Positions 54,591 to 64,000 of a stretch of 64,000 nucleotides of DNA are shown here, piece by piece. The translations under genes were made by a program, and so were the position numbers. The stretch comes from Anadara kagoshimensis (lineage: Eukaryota > Mollusca > Bivalvia > Arcoida > Arcidae), in contig CM037870.1 of the NCBI GenBank assembly GCA_021292105.1, forward strand, positions 66,152,018-66,216,017, given 5' to 3'. The notes below the pieces were generated by a model that saw only the letters and a program-made list of their open reading frames with translations, did not search any database and was not told the origin of the DNA. How positions within the stretch are numbered: the stretch's first letter is position 1; each line of letters begins with the position of its first letter.

Positions 54591-54847
54591 CCCTGGTTTC
54601 ACAATCATTCCTTAGCTAAGATTTTCCTTAACTTAAATTTAGTAAATTTTGGCAAGCTCTTTTTGAAACTACTAATGGGTGTTTTTTGTCAAAACTAACT
54701 GTAAATGTTTTAATCTAGAGGTGACCTTAAAATGACACCTCAAATTTCTGAATAGCTTAAAAATTAACAAAATTTTAAAGATTTGAAATTTTGCAAGATT
54801 TAAATTAAGGAAAATCTTAGATAAGGAATGATTGTAAAACTGGGGGC
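54591..54847. mobile_element. MITE 'ggtttcacaatcattcc' family, copy 4 (best preserved)
   Basis: Ends ccctggtttcacaatcattc and gaatgattgtaaaactgggg, with long inner inverted parts (ttagctaagattttccttaa / ttaaggaaaatcttagataa). It follows directly on the dispersed repeat. Confidence 0.75.
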
Positions 54848-54944
54848 AGGTGTTGATGTCAATTTTCATATTCACATTACAATTACACCTTTGCCCAGAT
54901 AATTCGTTTGAATCGTAATAGATTTCCTTGGAAAAATTAGTAAA

Positions 54945-56405
54945 TGCTACTTACTCCGATAGTTCCTACCTATGTCTTGACTTACTTGACTTATTTTTAT
55001 CTCTCCGTTAGGAGAATCGGAACCTAATTCCTTGCGTTCTCTTTCAAAGGTTCTTCTCCAAGTCTCTTTGGGTCTTCCTCTTTTTCTCTTCCACTCTGGT
55101 GTCCAGGTAAGTGCCAGTTTTGCGTACCTGTTGTTTCCCATTCTTAAAACGTGGCCCAGCCATTTCCATCTTCTTCTTTTGATTGTGGTGCTGATCTTTT
55201 TTGCCCCAGCTCTTGCTCTTGTTTCTGTGGCAGTAGATTTTTAAAATTCTTAAGACATTTGTGGAGGAAGGTGTCTATCATTGCGTCTTCGGTTTTTGTC
55301 ATTTTCCATGTTTCGCTGCCATGCATGAGGACTGAGAGTACATTTGAGTTTAGCAGGCAGAATTTTGTTCTTTTTGAGATCTGGCTGTTGTTCCAAATAG
55401 GAGCTAGATTGCTGAATGTTAATCGGGCGAGGCAGAGTCGTCTTCTGATATCTTCATTTGTCCCTCCTGTGTTGGTTAGTATTGCTCCTAGGTATGTAAA
55501 GGTTTTGACATCTTCAATTACTTTCTGGTCGTTGCTTGTGATTGGTTGAGCATTGTTTGCATTGAATCTCATTACCTTGGTCTTTGAAGCATTGATTTTG
55601 AGGCCGGTGGAGTGGGCGTTGTTGCTTACGTCGCTGAATTTTCTATGAAGCTGTTCTTTTGTGCTCGAGATTAACGCAATGTCATCTGCATAATCTAGGT
55701 CATCCAGTTTGTTGGTAAAGTTCCATCTTATTCCTGTGTTATTTGTGGCAGTTGATTTTCTCATGGCCCAGTCGATAACTATGAGAAACAGAAAACCGGA
55801 TATATTGCAACCTTGCTTAACTCCGGATCTGATTTTAAACCAGTCTGATGTTCCACTTGATGTTATTACTGCACTTTTGTTGTTGCTGTACATGCATTTT
55901 ACTATTTGGATTATCTTGTATGGGATGCCATATTGTTTCATGATTTTCCATAGTGTCTTGGTGAACACTGTCGAATACTTTTTCAAAGTCAATGAAACAG
56001 ATGTAAAGGTTGGAGTTCCATTCTACAGTTTGCTCAATGATGTTCCTGAGTATGAAAATTTGTTCCTTTGTGCCTCGTCCTTCTCTGAATTCTGCCTGTT
56101 CTTCCCTAAGGTGTCCACTTGTTGTGTTATACGCTTGATAATGATTTTACCAAGAATTTTTGACGTTGTTGGTATCAGTGTAATGCCTCATCAGTTTCCA
56201 CGGCAAGTGAGGTCTCCTTTCTTTAGCAGTTTAACATTAACCCTTTTTCCAGTCGCTTGGGATCTTTTCCTCACTCCATACTTTTTTCAGTAAATTGTGA
56301 ATTTCCTTAGCAGATGTTTCCAGGTCAACCCGTAGTAGTTCACTGGTGATGTTGTCATTGCCTGGTGCTTTCCCATTTTTAGTTCTTTTATTGCGGCCCT
56401 GATTT
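54945..56405 (-). mobile_element. Degenerate RTE-type non-LTR retrotransposon, 5'-truncated
   Basis: Frame from 55992: HKTLWKIMKQYGIP-like start, SGVKQGCNISGFLFLIVIDW, DLDYADDIALISS, SKTKVMRF, FTYLGAILTNTGGTNEDIRR and LMHGSETWKMTKTED, strings typical of RTE-clade RT. The C-terminus follows at 55141-54947 after a frame change (WTPEWKRKRGRPKETWRRT). 55993-56405 holds further upstream RT sequence in broken frames. YADD is intact, but frameshifts make it inactive. Confidence 0.85.
55144..55992 (-). pseudogene. RTE-type reverse transcriptase fragment
   Basis: 282 codons covering the palm and thumb of the RT. There is no true start; the frame is joined upstream to further broken RT sequence. Confidence 0.85.
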
Positions 56406-56514
56406 CATCTTATGTACCTATGTATATACATATAAATGTATTGATACAGTAAATAATTAGAGGTAAACTATATTTCATAAAAAATTATTATTTAAAAACC
56501 GTGAATTCAATACG

Positions 56515-57078
56515 ACTGATTCCCCAAGTTCTGCTTCATATTTAGACTTATATCTAAATTATGACGCCCACGAAAGGCTACATTTGAAACTTATGACAAA
56601 CGTGATGACTTCGTTTTTGCTATTGTCAACTTTCCTTTTCTATGCAGCAATAAACCTGCTTCTCCTGTATTTGTTTGACAATTAATACGCTTGGGTAGAG
56701 CTTGTTCCCACTACGGGGACTTTGTGCAACGAAGCAGGCTGGTTGACTCAGGGATATTGCAATCCTTGGCTTATCAAGGCCCTCAAAACGTTTTATGGCC
56801 GTCATCACAGTATTGTTTATAAGTTTGATGTCTATGTGTCCAGGATTGTCCTGGATATATTTGACGTCCCATAGTTCCATGTTCCTTTCACACAATTTTG
56901 ATAACACACGTGGCAGGTGTAGCTAGCTAAACAGGAGGTGCTTACCCTTTAGGAGCACCCGGCCTTACTTTCTGGTGGAAGTGTTTAACCTAACTGTCAG
57001 TTCCAAAGCTTTTACTTTGATTCTGGATTGTGATTCGGACATGGATAAGTGGGTTTGTTTTTGATTATATACTATCTA
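56515..57078 (+). mobile_element. YIDD-type retroelement 3' copy
   Basis: Plus-strand remnants SPSSASYLDLYLNYDAHERL (56520-56580), then LIKALKTFYGRHHSIVYKF (56778-56835), followed by the tail (gcttaccctttaggagcaccc, ttccatg...cacacg) to gattcggacatggata. Second-longest copy here, opposite in orientation to 958-1718. Confidence 0.72.
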
Positions 57079-57366
57079 TCTGATTTTCATGGATCTAAGA
57101 CAAATAATTTCGATAGGTAAATTTTATTGATTTGTTTTTATGTATAAATATGCAATGGCACATTTGCTCAGCCTAAAAATGGTCCCTTTCCAGTTTTAAT
57201 AAGACATGTTAATGATTTTTGAGAAAAGAAGAGATCTCTTTGACTTATATCAAGGCAGTGGATGGTGAAGAAAAGAAAGTATCGTCGGCAGTCGAATTGA
57301 CAAATTTTCTCACACTAGGATCTGCCCCGAGCAGGATTGTGAGAGTCTCTCAATAGATGGTTAGAG

Positions 57367-57600
57367 GTGTTGCACCATCCGGAAAACCAATGGACCTCTG
57401 CGCCGCCCCCGAAATTTGTATGGGGACATAATGAACCTTCGTTATTACACAGTAACGCAAGAACAATACAGCAGTTGCACGAATATGTCATCCATTACAA
57501 TGACAGTCAATCAAACAAAATGAAACAAATTGTGAATTTAAGAACGATAATTTTAATTGTAACCTTTCTTATAACTACTATCAGCGTTACTTTTTTGTGA
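57367..57600 (+). other. Unassigned open frame with hydrophobic C-terminus
   Basis: No ATG at the front (begins TTG), so it would need an upstream exon. It codes QQLHEYVIHYNDSQSNK and ends in a membrane-like stretch TIILIVTFLITTISVTFL. No family recognised; may be chance. Confidence 0.2.
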
Positions 57601-57604
57601 ATAT

Positions 57605-58100
57605 GCACAATTTTCTCATCCAATAATTATAAATAATGCTTCATATCATTCACATGCATGAGTTTAGTCATAACTGAAAGTCATTCAGCTCACCTTTGAT
57701 TACCACATTATATTTCTGTTGAAAAGAAAACGTTGCCGCTATGAGAATGGTTTATGTTAATGATGTTGGAAATGGCAATGTTTACATCGCAAGTGATGTC
57801 CATGGTGACATTTTATGTCATATGTACTAAATGATGTGCAAATTGCCATATTCTACAATGTGTAAAATCTCTATAGTGTCAGCGCCTTACTACGAACAGA
57901 AATATTGTAAAGCAATCAAGGGTATGCATATAAAATGCCATTCAATTTATAACTAAGTTCAAGTAAGTGAAAAATGCCTACTACGCAGGTATATTTCTAC
58001 TTTGCTACTGTGGCTCAGTAACTCAAATCAAAACGAATTGTAATTTGAGTTTCCTTTGAATTTTGGACATAATTCACTGTCACCAAAACGGCGACTCTGA
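57605..58100 (+). repeat. Dispersed repeat, 'aagtgatgtccatg-tgaca' family, copy 2
   Basis: cataactgaaagtcattc, gcaagtgatgtccatggtgacat, tgtaaaatctctatagtgtc, cgaacagaaatattgtaaagcaatcaagg, and an end with cactgtcaccaaaacgg-gactctgatag. Confidence 0.62.
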
Positions 58101-58179
58101 TAGCACCTGCCTACCGTATACATTTACAGTAAAAAAATTAAAGCAAAATACTCTATTTCATATAAAAATACTATATACT

Positions 58180-58365
58180 GTGAAATCATTTATTTCGTGG
58201 TGTCCAATTTTCCTGTGTGTATCTAAGAAAAATTTATTTTGAGTTATGAATTCTTAATCTGTAGTTAACATTTAAGGCAAATTTGTATTTTATGCTATGT
58301 CGTTTGGAATCAGGGTGTCCACGAAAATTGGGATACCAGAAAATTAAGGATTTCACAATATTGGT
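58180..58365. mobile_element. TIR element, 'tttcgtgg/ccacgaaa' family, copy 3
   Basis: actgtgaaatcatttatttcg at the left and ccacgaaaattgg...ggatttcacaatat at the right. Confidence 0.6.
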
Positions 58366-58369
58366 GACA

Positions 58370-60827
58370 TATATGTTGCTTTATATCAATAAGCAAATTC
58401 AATTTAACCACTGAAATATCAAATACTATTTATTTATATTTAACAATTATCTTACATGAACATTATCATAAAATATTCAATCTATAATTTTATGAAATGA
58501 ATTATTTTGAATAGTTAGCACCATTGTTACTTGAATACACTGGTTTGAAGAAAAAACTAAAACTATAGTAATAATAATTATAAAGATAATAAAATAAAAA
58601 TAATGACTAGGTAAACACAATCTAACGTGGATTCGAGTTGAGAAAAATAGAATCTATCGCTTCTTGTAGTATAAAATAGGAAAATCTCGAACCATTTGAT
58701 TCAGAACAAGGCTTGCGAGTTCTGGACAAAATATCTTATAACAAAAGTTGAAATTCCCTTATCTGGTACCACAGTTAGTAAACGATTCTTATTCTTGCAG
58801 AGAAAAATACATCAATTCAATAAAAATAATCCATTTTAACATGTTCTTAACCATCAATGCACTTCTATTTTCATTGATAAATCATGGTGGGGAAAGGTCT
58901 TCCAAGAGATTTGTATTGCTCTTGCCATAAATTTTTCTAATCCGAGGTGCACGAATATAAGAATTCTAAAACAGCAATAATGCAAGATCTTGACGATAGA
59001 AATATCTCAGACTAGGATGACTATTTTCCTTTCAAGAACTTCTTGACATTGAACACATTTATCCGGGTTTCAGATATCTTACATTGTAAATGATATATGA
59101 TTCTTTTTCTCACAATACAACCATGACTTGTACCATATGTTCATCATTGCATTTGCTATTTATTTTAAAGTTAAATGTGTCTTCTCATACATTAATAAAA
59201 ATAGCAATTCAAATAAAATAACAATAAAACTTTTTTTATATTTTCCTATCATAAGAAATTGACAAAATAACATTAATTAAGGCATAAGATCAATCTAATT
59301 TGCATAAAACTTATTCACGTTATTTAAGCTTCATATAGACATTATTGGTAATTTGGGCTTCAGATTAAACATCCATTTAGCGTATAAAACAAATTGAGTT
59401 TGCCCCTATACCACATAATACCTTAACGTTTGTGTGGAACGATTATTTCCATTGTATATGGAATCTTATCATCTCATGTTTTCCCGTAAAAATTATGTTA
59501 TTCAGAGTATGTGTGTCGTAAATGTTTTAAAAAGTTTCAGTACTGTGCAGACCATTACAGAGGGTAAGGGGGCGAGTGGGAATTTGGAGATTACCAAGTT
59601 GGTGTGTCAAATGAAGCCTAAATTGCCATTCCATCATTAAACAAGCTGCCTAATTTAACATAAATCATATATATATTTATATAATTTTAAGCACATAATA
59701 TATCTATGAATTATTAACAAAGATAAAAATAGTCGTTTATTTTTTACAATATTAACAATAAAATAATACCATTTATAACAACTAACAATGGAATCCCTTC
59801 ATTTTTAAATTGGCACAAATTCATATAGGTAAATCAAACTGTATATACATGCATGTATAATTAATTGTAAAATCGCTATGATTAAAAAAATACACTACAC
59901 CATTGTGATCAAGTTTTTAGTCTAAAAATTTAACACAATGCAGGTACAAAATATACTGAAATTAAAACAAAGGACCAAATTGAAATTAAATTGGAATCTG
60001 TTTTGCTTAACAAATCAAATCATCATTTATTAAGTTTAATTTTACAGCAATCTTCAGTGTTCCAAATGAGATTAAAGTGCTATTTGATTTAAAACACAAT
60101 TATATAGATATCTAGGAAATTTTACAAAATATTACAGGTCCCACTGAAAAATTATAGATCTCCAGCTAACAAACTGGTCATGTGATCAATATTGTAAATG
60201 TTTTGAATGCAGTTTTTGTAGGTGAATGTTTTTTATCAAAAGGTCTTTTGCAAATCTGAATGGCTATGCATTCCTCAACATTTGTTTCCATTCCATCTAT
60301 ATAGACACACTTGTATCCTTGGCTTATATTTTAACTTAGATTTTTAAGCTTAAAAATGATGGAATTAAGCATCATAATATTTCTGTAAAAATAATTTTAC
60401 AAAAATGTCACACAGAATTCAATTGGGGATGTACCAAAAGGAAGTCTTACCACAATCTAGGACTTTTTCTATTTAACCCATTCCATAAACATTAAAATTC
60501 AAAGTTTAACTCAAACTGTATGTGAATATTAAAATAATAAAAACAAATGAAAAATATTTACGGTAAAAACAATAATAAAATTAGAAGGAATATTTAGTAA
60601 GAAAAACAATAAGAAATGAATAAAAAATTTAAAATTAACTTTACCATGACTAACTGTTATGACAACATGGAAATTACTGTACATAACGGTAAAACTAGTC
60701 TGTAGGATTATAATTAATAGTTTAAAATAGGACTACCAAAGAGACTAAACAGACATTTATTCTTCATCAATGTTAAAACAGTGTAATATACTTGTATTGT
60801 GATGAAAGGAGAAAAATGTATATCTAT
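58370..60827. other. AT-rich, nothing recognised
   Basis: No coding or repeat structure seen. Low-complexity AT throughout; could be a long 3' UTR or intron of a gene outside the window. Confidence 0.4.
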
Positions 60828-61905
60828 CTGTCTTTAAAATAGAGTGATATACTTATGATCCTAGTATTCTGTCACTTAAAGATTTAAATTGTGTGATTAA
60901 CTGACATTCTGTCACCAAATGCAACATTTACCATTTTAAAAATTACTAAGATGTGATAAACTGGCATTCTGTAGCTAACTGAGACATTTATCATTTTTTC
61001 AAATAACTATAGTATGATAAACTGGTATTCTGCCAGTAAAGGAGACATTTAAATAGCCCAAGTGTGTTAAACTAAAATAGCTTTAGAGTGATAAACTGGC
61101 ATTCTGTCACTAAACGCAACATTTATCCTTTTTTATAAATTAGCTTAGTGTGATAAACTGGCATTCTGTCACTAAAGGAGACATTTATCCTGTTTAAAAC
61201 ATCTATAGTGTGATCAAGTGGTATTCTGTCACTAAAGGAGACATTTAACCTTTTCAAAATAGCTATTGTGTGATAAAATGACATTCTGTCACTAAAGGAG
61301 ACATTTAACTTTTTCTCAAAATAGCTATAGTATGATAAACTGGTATTCTGCCACTAAAGGAAATATTTATTCTTTTAACAAAACAGCTTTAGTGTGATAT
61401 ACTAGCATTCTGCCAATAAAGGGGACATTTATGCTTTTTCAAAATAGCTATAGTGTGATAAATGGCATTCTGCCAATAAAGGGGACATTTATGCTTTTTC
61501 AAAATAGCTATAGTGTAATAAATGGCATTCTGAAATTAAAGGAGACATTTATCTTTTTTCAAAAATAACTATAGTTTGATATACTGGTATTCTGCCACTA
61601 AAGGAGACATTTATGCTTTATCTCAAAATAGCTATAGTGTTATAAACTGGCATTCTGTCACTACTAAAAGAGACATTTATGCTTTTCCTCAAAATAAAAC
61701 TCACTAAAGGAGACATTTATTTTTTTTAAATAGCTATAGTGTAATATACTGGTATTCTGCCACTAAAGGGGATTTTCATTTTTCTCAAAATAGCTTTAGT
61801 GTGATAAACTGGCATTCTGTCACTAAACGAGACATTTATCCTTTTTCAAAAATAGTTACAGTGTGATAAACTGGTATTGTTCGAGACATTTATGCTTTTT
61901 AAAAT
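60828..61905 (+). repeat. About 60-bp tandem array, about 17 copies
   Basis: The unit starts agtgtgataaactggcattc, continues tgtcactaaaggagacattt and ends atcctttttcaaaatagctat. Units are diverged (80-95% by eye), with some shortened. Confidence 0.9.
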
Positions 61906-63135
61906 AGTGTGCTATACTAGTGAATTAGGAGATAAATGGCTGTCTTAAAAATAGTATATCTACTGTATTTACGTGTACATGTTTATATATACTGAGACAG
62001 AATGTAAAACAAAAATATATCATATATATGTAAATAAAACGACTTAAAACATGAAAGCAACCTGTCTGAACACAAACCAATATCCCTCCGACTCTATCAA
62101 TGTTTTAAAGTATGTATATGTACATTTCTCTATCAAACTGAACCACGCCTAAAGTCTTTCAATTTAGATACTTATAATTCAATTGTTTGTGGTATTTAAC
62201 ATGTTCAATTTAATTTTCTAAGCTCAATTTATTTTTATAACATTTTCATTACTAAACACAGAAAATCAGGTACATGTATTTATATTTTTCTTCCTGTACA
62301 TTATGTTAACTTTTCAAATTGTAATTTTTAACAAGGAAATTCAGTGAATTAGGATTCTCTGTCAGTATGTACTTGCTCTTTTGTTTAAATGACCACAACT
62401 TCCAGGAAAATGAGCAAACCATATGAAGTTAATGATATACATAAATCCTACCAATGTCAATGCTTCACACCAAATCTCAGCGCTTTACAGTTTTGGAGAA
62501 TTGTCTTGGACATGAAGTATCTGGATGGATGGACAGAAGGCAAGAATTTCAAGTTTAATATCCCCCTCATTTTTGAAAAGGAGGAGATATAAACTTTAAA
62601 GTTGGACAGGATTAAAAATTTTATGACATTTTTTCAGAATCAATTTGTGTTTACCAAAATTACATTTAACCAATTTATACATATATAAAATAAAGAATAT
62701 TGGGAATTCTTTCCATTTTTGCACATAAGTATACATGTATGTAACTAATAACATTCAAGACAACAACTGACTTAATAATATATGTATATTATGCGAATCC
62801 ATTAACAGTACATGTATCAATGTAGGATAGAATATTCTCACCCAAGGGGTAGAGCTCTGAGTCAGGAGAGCTTGCTTAAATTTTCAATCCAATAGAACAG
62901 ATTTCCATATCCTACAAAGATATACTTAGTGTTAATGGATTGTTTTTCGCCAAATTTAATTCCAATGTTTGGTTTCAAATATATTTTATATAGACAAGAT
63001 AGACATAGGCACCATGTCCTTGTTTACAAAATCTTACTTTTTAACTAGCTAATCAGGAAGACTGTACCTTACTGTAGAGCCAGTCTGTTTGTGACAGTGG
63101 ATTACTTCTTTTTTCCATAGAAAACAAAAAAATCT
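61906..63135. other. AT-rich, nothing recognised
   Basis: A 67-residue frame at 62389-62592 has no recognisable family and no splice context. Nothing else seen. Confidence 0.4.
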
Positions 63136-63139
63136 AAAT

Positions 63140-63470
63140 AAAAATTGATATTATTCATTAACTTGTGCCTAGTTGTAACTAAAAATCTGTATGCCAGCCG
63201 TGATTGTCATAATGTAATTATGTAGATAGGAAAAGGAATCCGCCATTTGCCTGGTTTTCCAACATGTTTAATCCCCATAGTTGCCAATGTTTTGCTCTGT
63301 GCAGAAATATTCTAGGCTAATCAAGGATGTGGATACAAATTTCCTGTTATGCCTAGGTACAAGTAAGTGAATATTATCAATTTTTATTCAGATTTATTTG
63401 GTTTTCTACAAAAATAAAGCATTATTCACTGTCACAAACAGACCGGCTCTGACAGTAATTTGGTTTAATA
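63140..63470 (+). repeat. Dispersed repeat, 'aagtgatgtccatg-tgaca' family, copy 3
   Basis: gttgtaactaaaaatctg, ccgtgattgtcataatg, ctgtgcagaaatattctaggctaatcaagg, ttcactgtcacaaacagaccggctctgacag. Same order as at 57605-58100. Confidence 0.6.
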
Positions 63471-64000
63471 CAAAATGAATACACTGGAAATAGAAAAAAA
63501 AAAATTTATCCTTTGAAATTATATATCCTTAGAAAAGCATACAATTTTTTGAGAATTCGGTGTGTTATTTTCAGAAGACAATTTCATATACTAGTAGTGT
63601 TCTATATACATGTATTATGTAAACTTTCCTGTTATGAAAATACTATGTAATGAAAGGCAAAAATATTCAAAGACTTTTCGACACTAGATTAATAAAATCT
63701 ATCCCTGTTTTGCAGTGGAAACATCGAAATCTCAACCTGAGGAGTGACGCTCATTATTTTCCAGTCCAAGCATGCTAAGGCCTGGAAAAAACTGAATCCC
63801 ATCCAATAGAGTTGAGATCTGTGTATCCAATAAAACAAGGTGGTCCATTCTTTTTCTCTAATATCCATTATATACCTGTTTCCTAAACTTTTTATCATAA
63901 AAATACACCTAAACTATGCAAAAAGTACAATATTTCTTTTTATACCAATGACACAACAATTCAAAGTGATCATTCAAAGTGATATATTGTGATGATATTA
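63471..64000. other. Nothing recognised
   Basis: AT-rich DNA to the window end. Confidence 0.4.

Noticed and set aside
62389..62592. 67-residue frame as a gene
   Set aside because: No recognisable domain, no neighbouring exons, and AT-rich surroundings. A frame of this length is expected by chance.

Overview
The window looks like nuclear DNA of an invertebrate, most likely a bivalve mollusc. It is AT-rich, its genes have GT-AG introns, and it is crowded with dispersed repeats of kinds I know from bivalve genomes: tRNA-headed SINEs ending in (CAAT)n, reverse-transcriptase fragments with a YIDD-type motif, and elements with central tandem repeats and a hairpin tail. The organism call rests on remembered repeat and gene families, not on a search. 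All gene models below were assembled by eye from splice sites and codon phase.

Layout. (1) 1-17 kb is a serpin cluster. A 5'-cut serpin (+, ends 773) lies tail-to-tail with a complete secreted serpin (-, 9984 to 4792), which lies head-to-head with a third (+, 12095-16874). Genes 2 and 3 share one three-exon plan: a signal-peptide exon, a short exon coding a Trp/Tyr/Gly/His-rich extension, and one large serpin-domain exon, with both junctions in phase 1. Gene 3 carries a one-base frameshift near 16427. (2) 17.3-20.6 kb is a head-to-tail array of three Helitron-like units with identical hairpin-CTAG ends. (3) 22.7-32.6 kb is a NAA38 (LSMD1) gene, the small LSM-fold subunit of the NatC N-terminal acetyltransferase. 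Its 100 codons are spread over about 10 kb. The introns hold a MULE-like element with a 9-bp target duplication, a 1.9-kb element at TTAA, a pogo-like element at TA, another inverted-repeat element and a 73-bp minisatellite. (4) 34.1-35.5 kb is a 50-bp tandem array. (5) 37.4-54.0 kb holds two divergent Reeler-domain genes. Reeler A (-, 45280 to 37391) is about 1003 residues: signal peptide, Reeler domain, Thr/Pro linker, Gly-rich block, and a long Asn/Gln/Phe-Gly repeat tail. Reeler B (+, 50866-53965) has the same intron positions, but an in-frame TGA in exon 3 and a tail exon that fits only if one base is missing. A degenerate non-LTR retrotransposon fills the space between them and ends just upstream of Reeler B's start codon. 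(6) 54.2-64 kb has no gene I can support. It holds a broken RTE-type element, more repeat families and a 60-bp satellite-like array at 60.8-61.9 kb.

Functional reading. The serpins have inhibitory hinges and divergent reactive loops, so they are probably extracellular protease inhibitors with different targets. Reeler domains occur in secreted defence and matrix proteins. The Reeler A fusion to a Gly-rich and Asn/Gln-rich polymer-like tail suggests an extracellular matrix, adhesive or biomineral protein, and is the most novel protein here. NAA38 is ordinary housekeeping. There is no CRISPR array, operon, rRNA or convincing functional tRNA.
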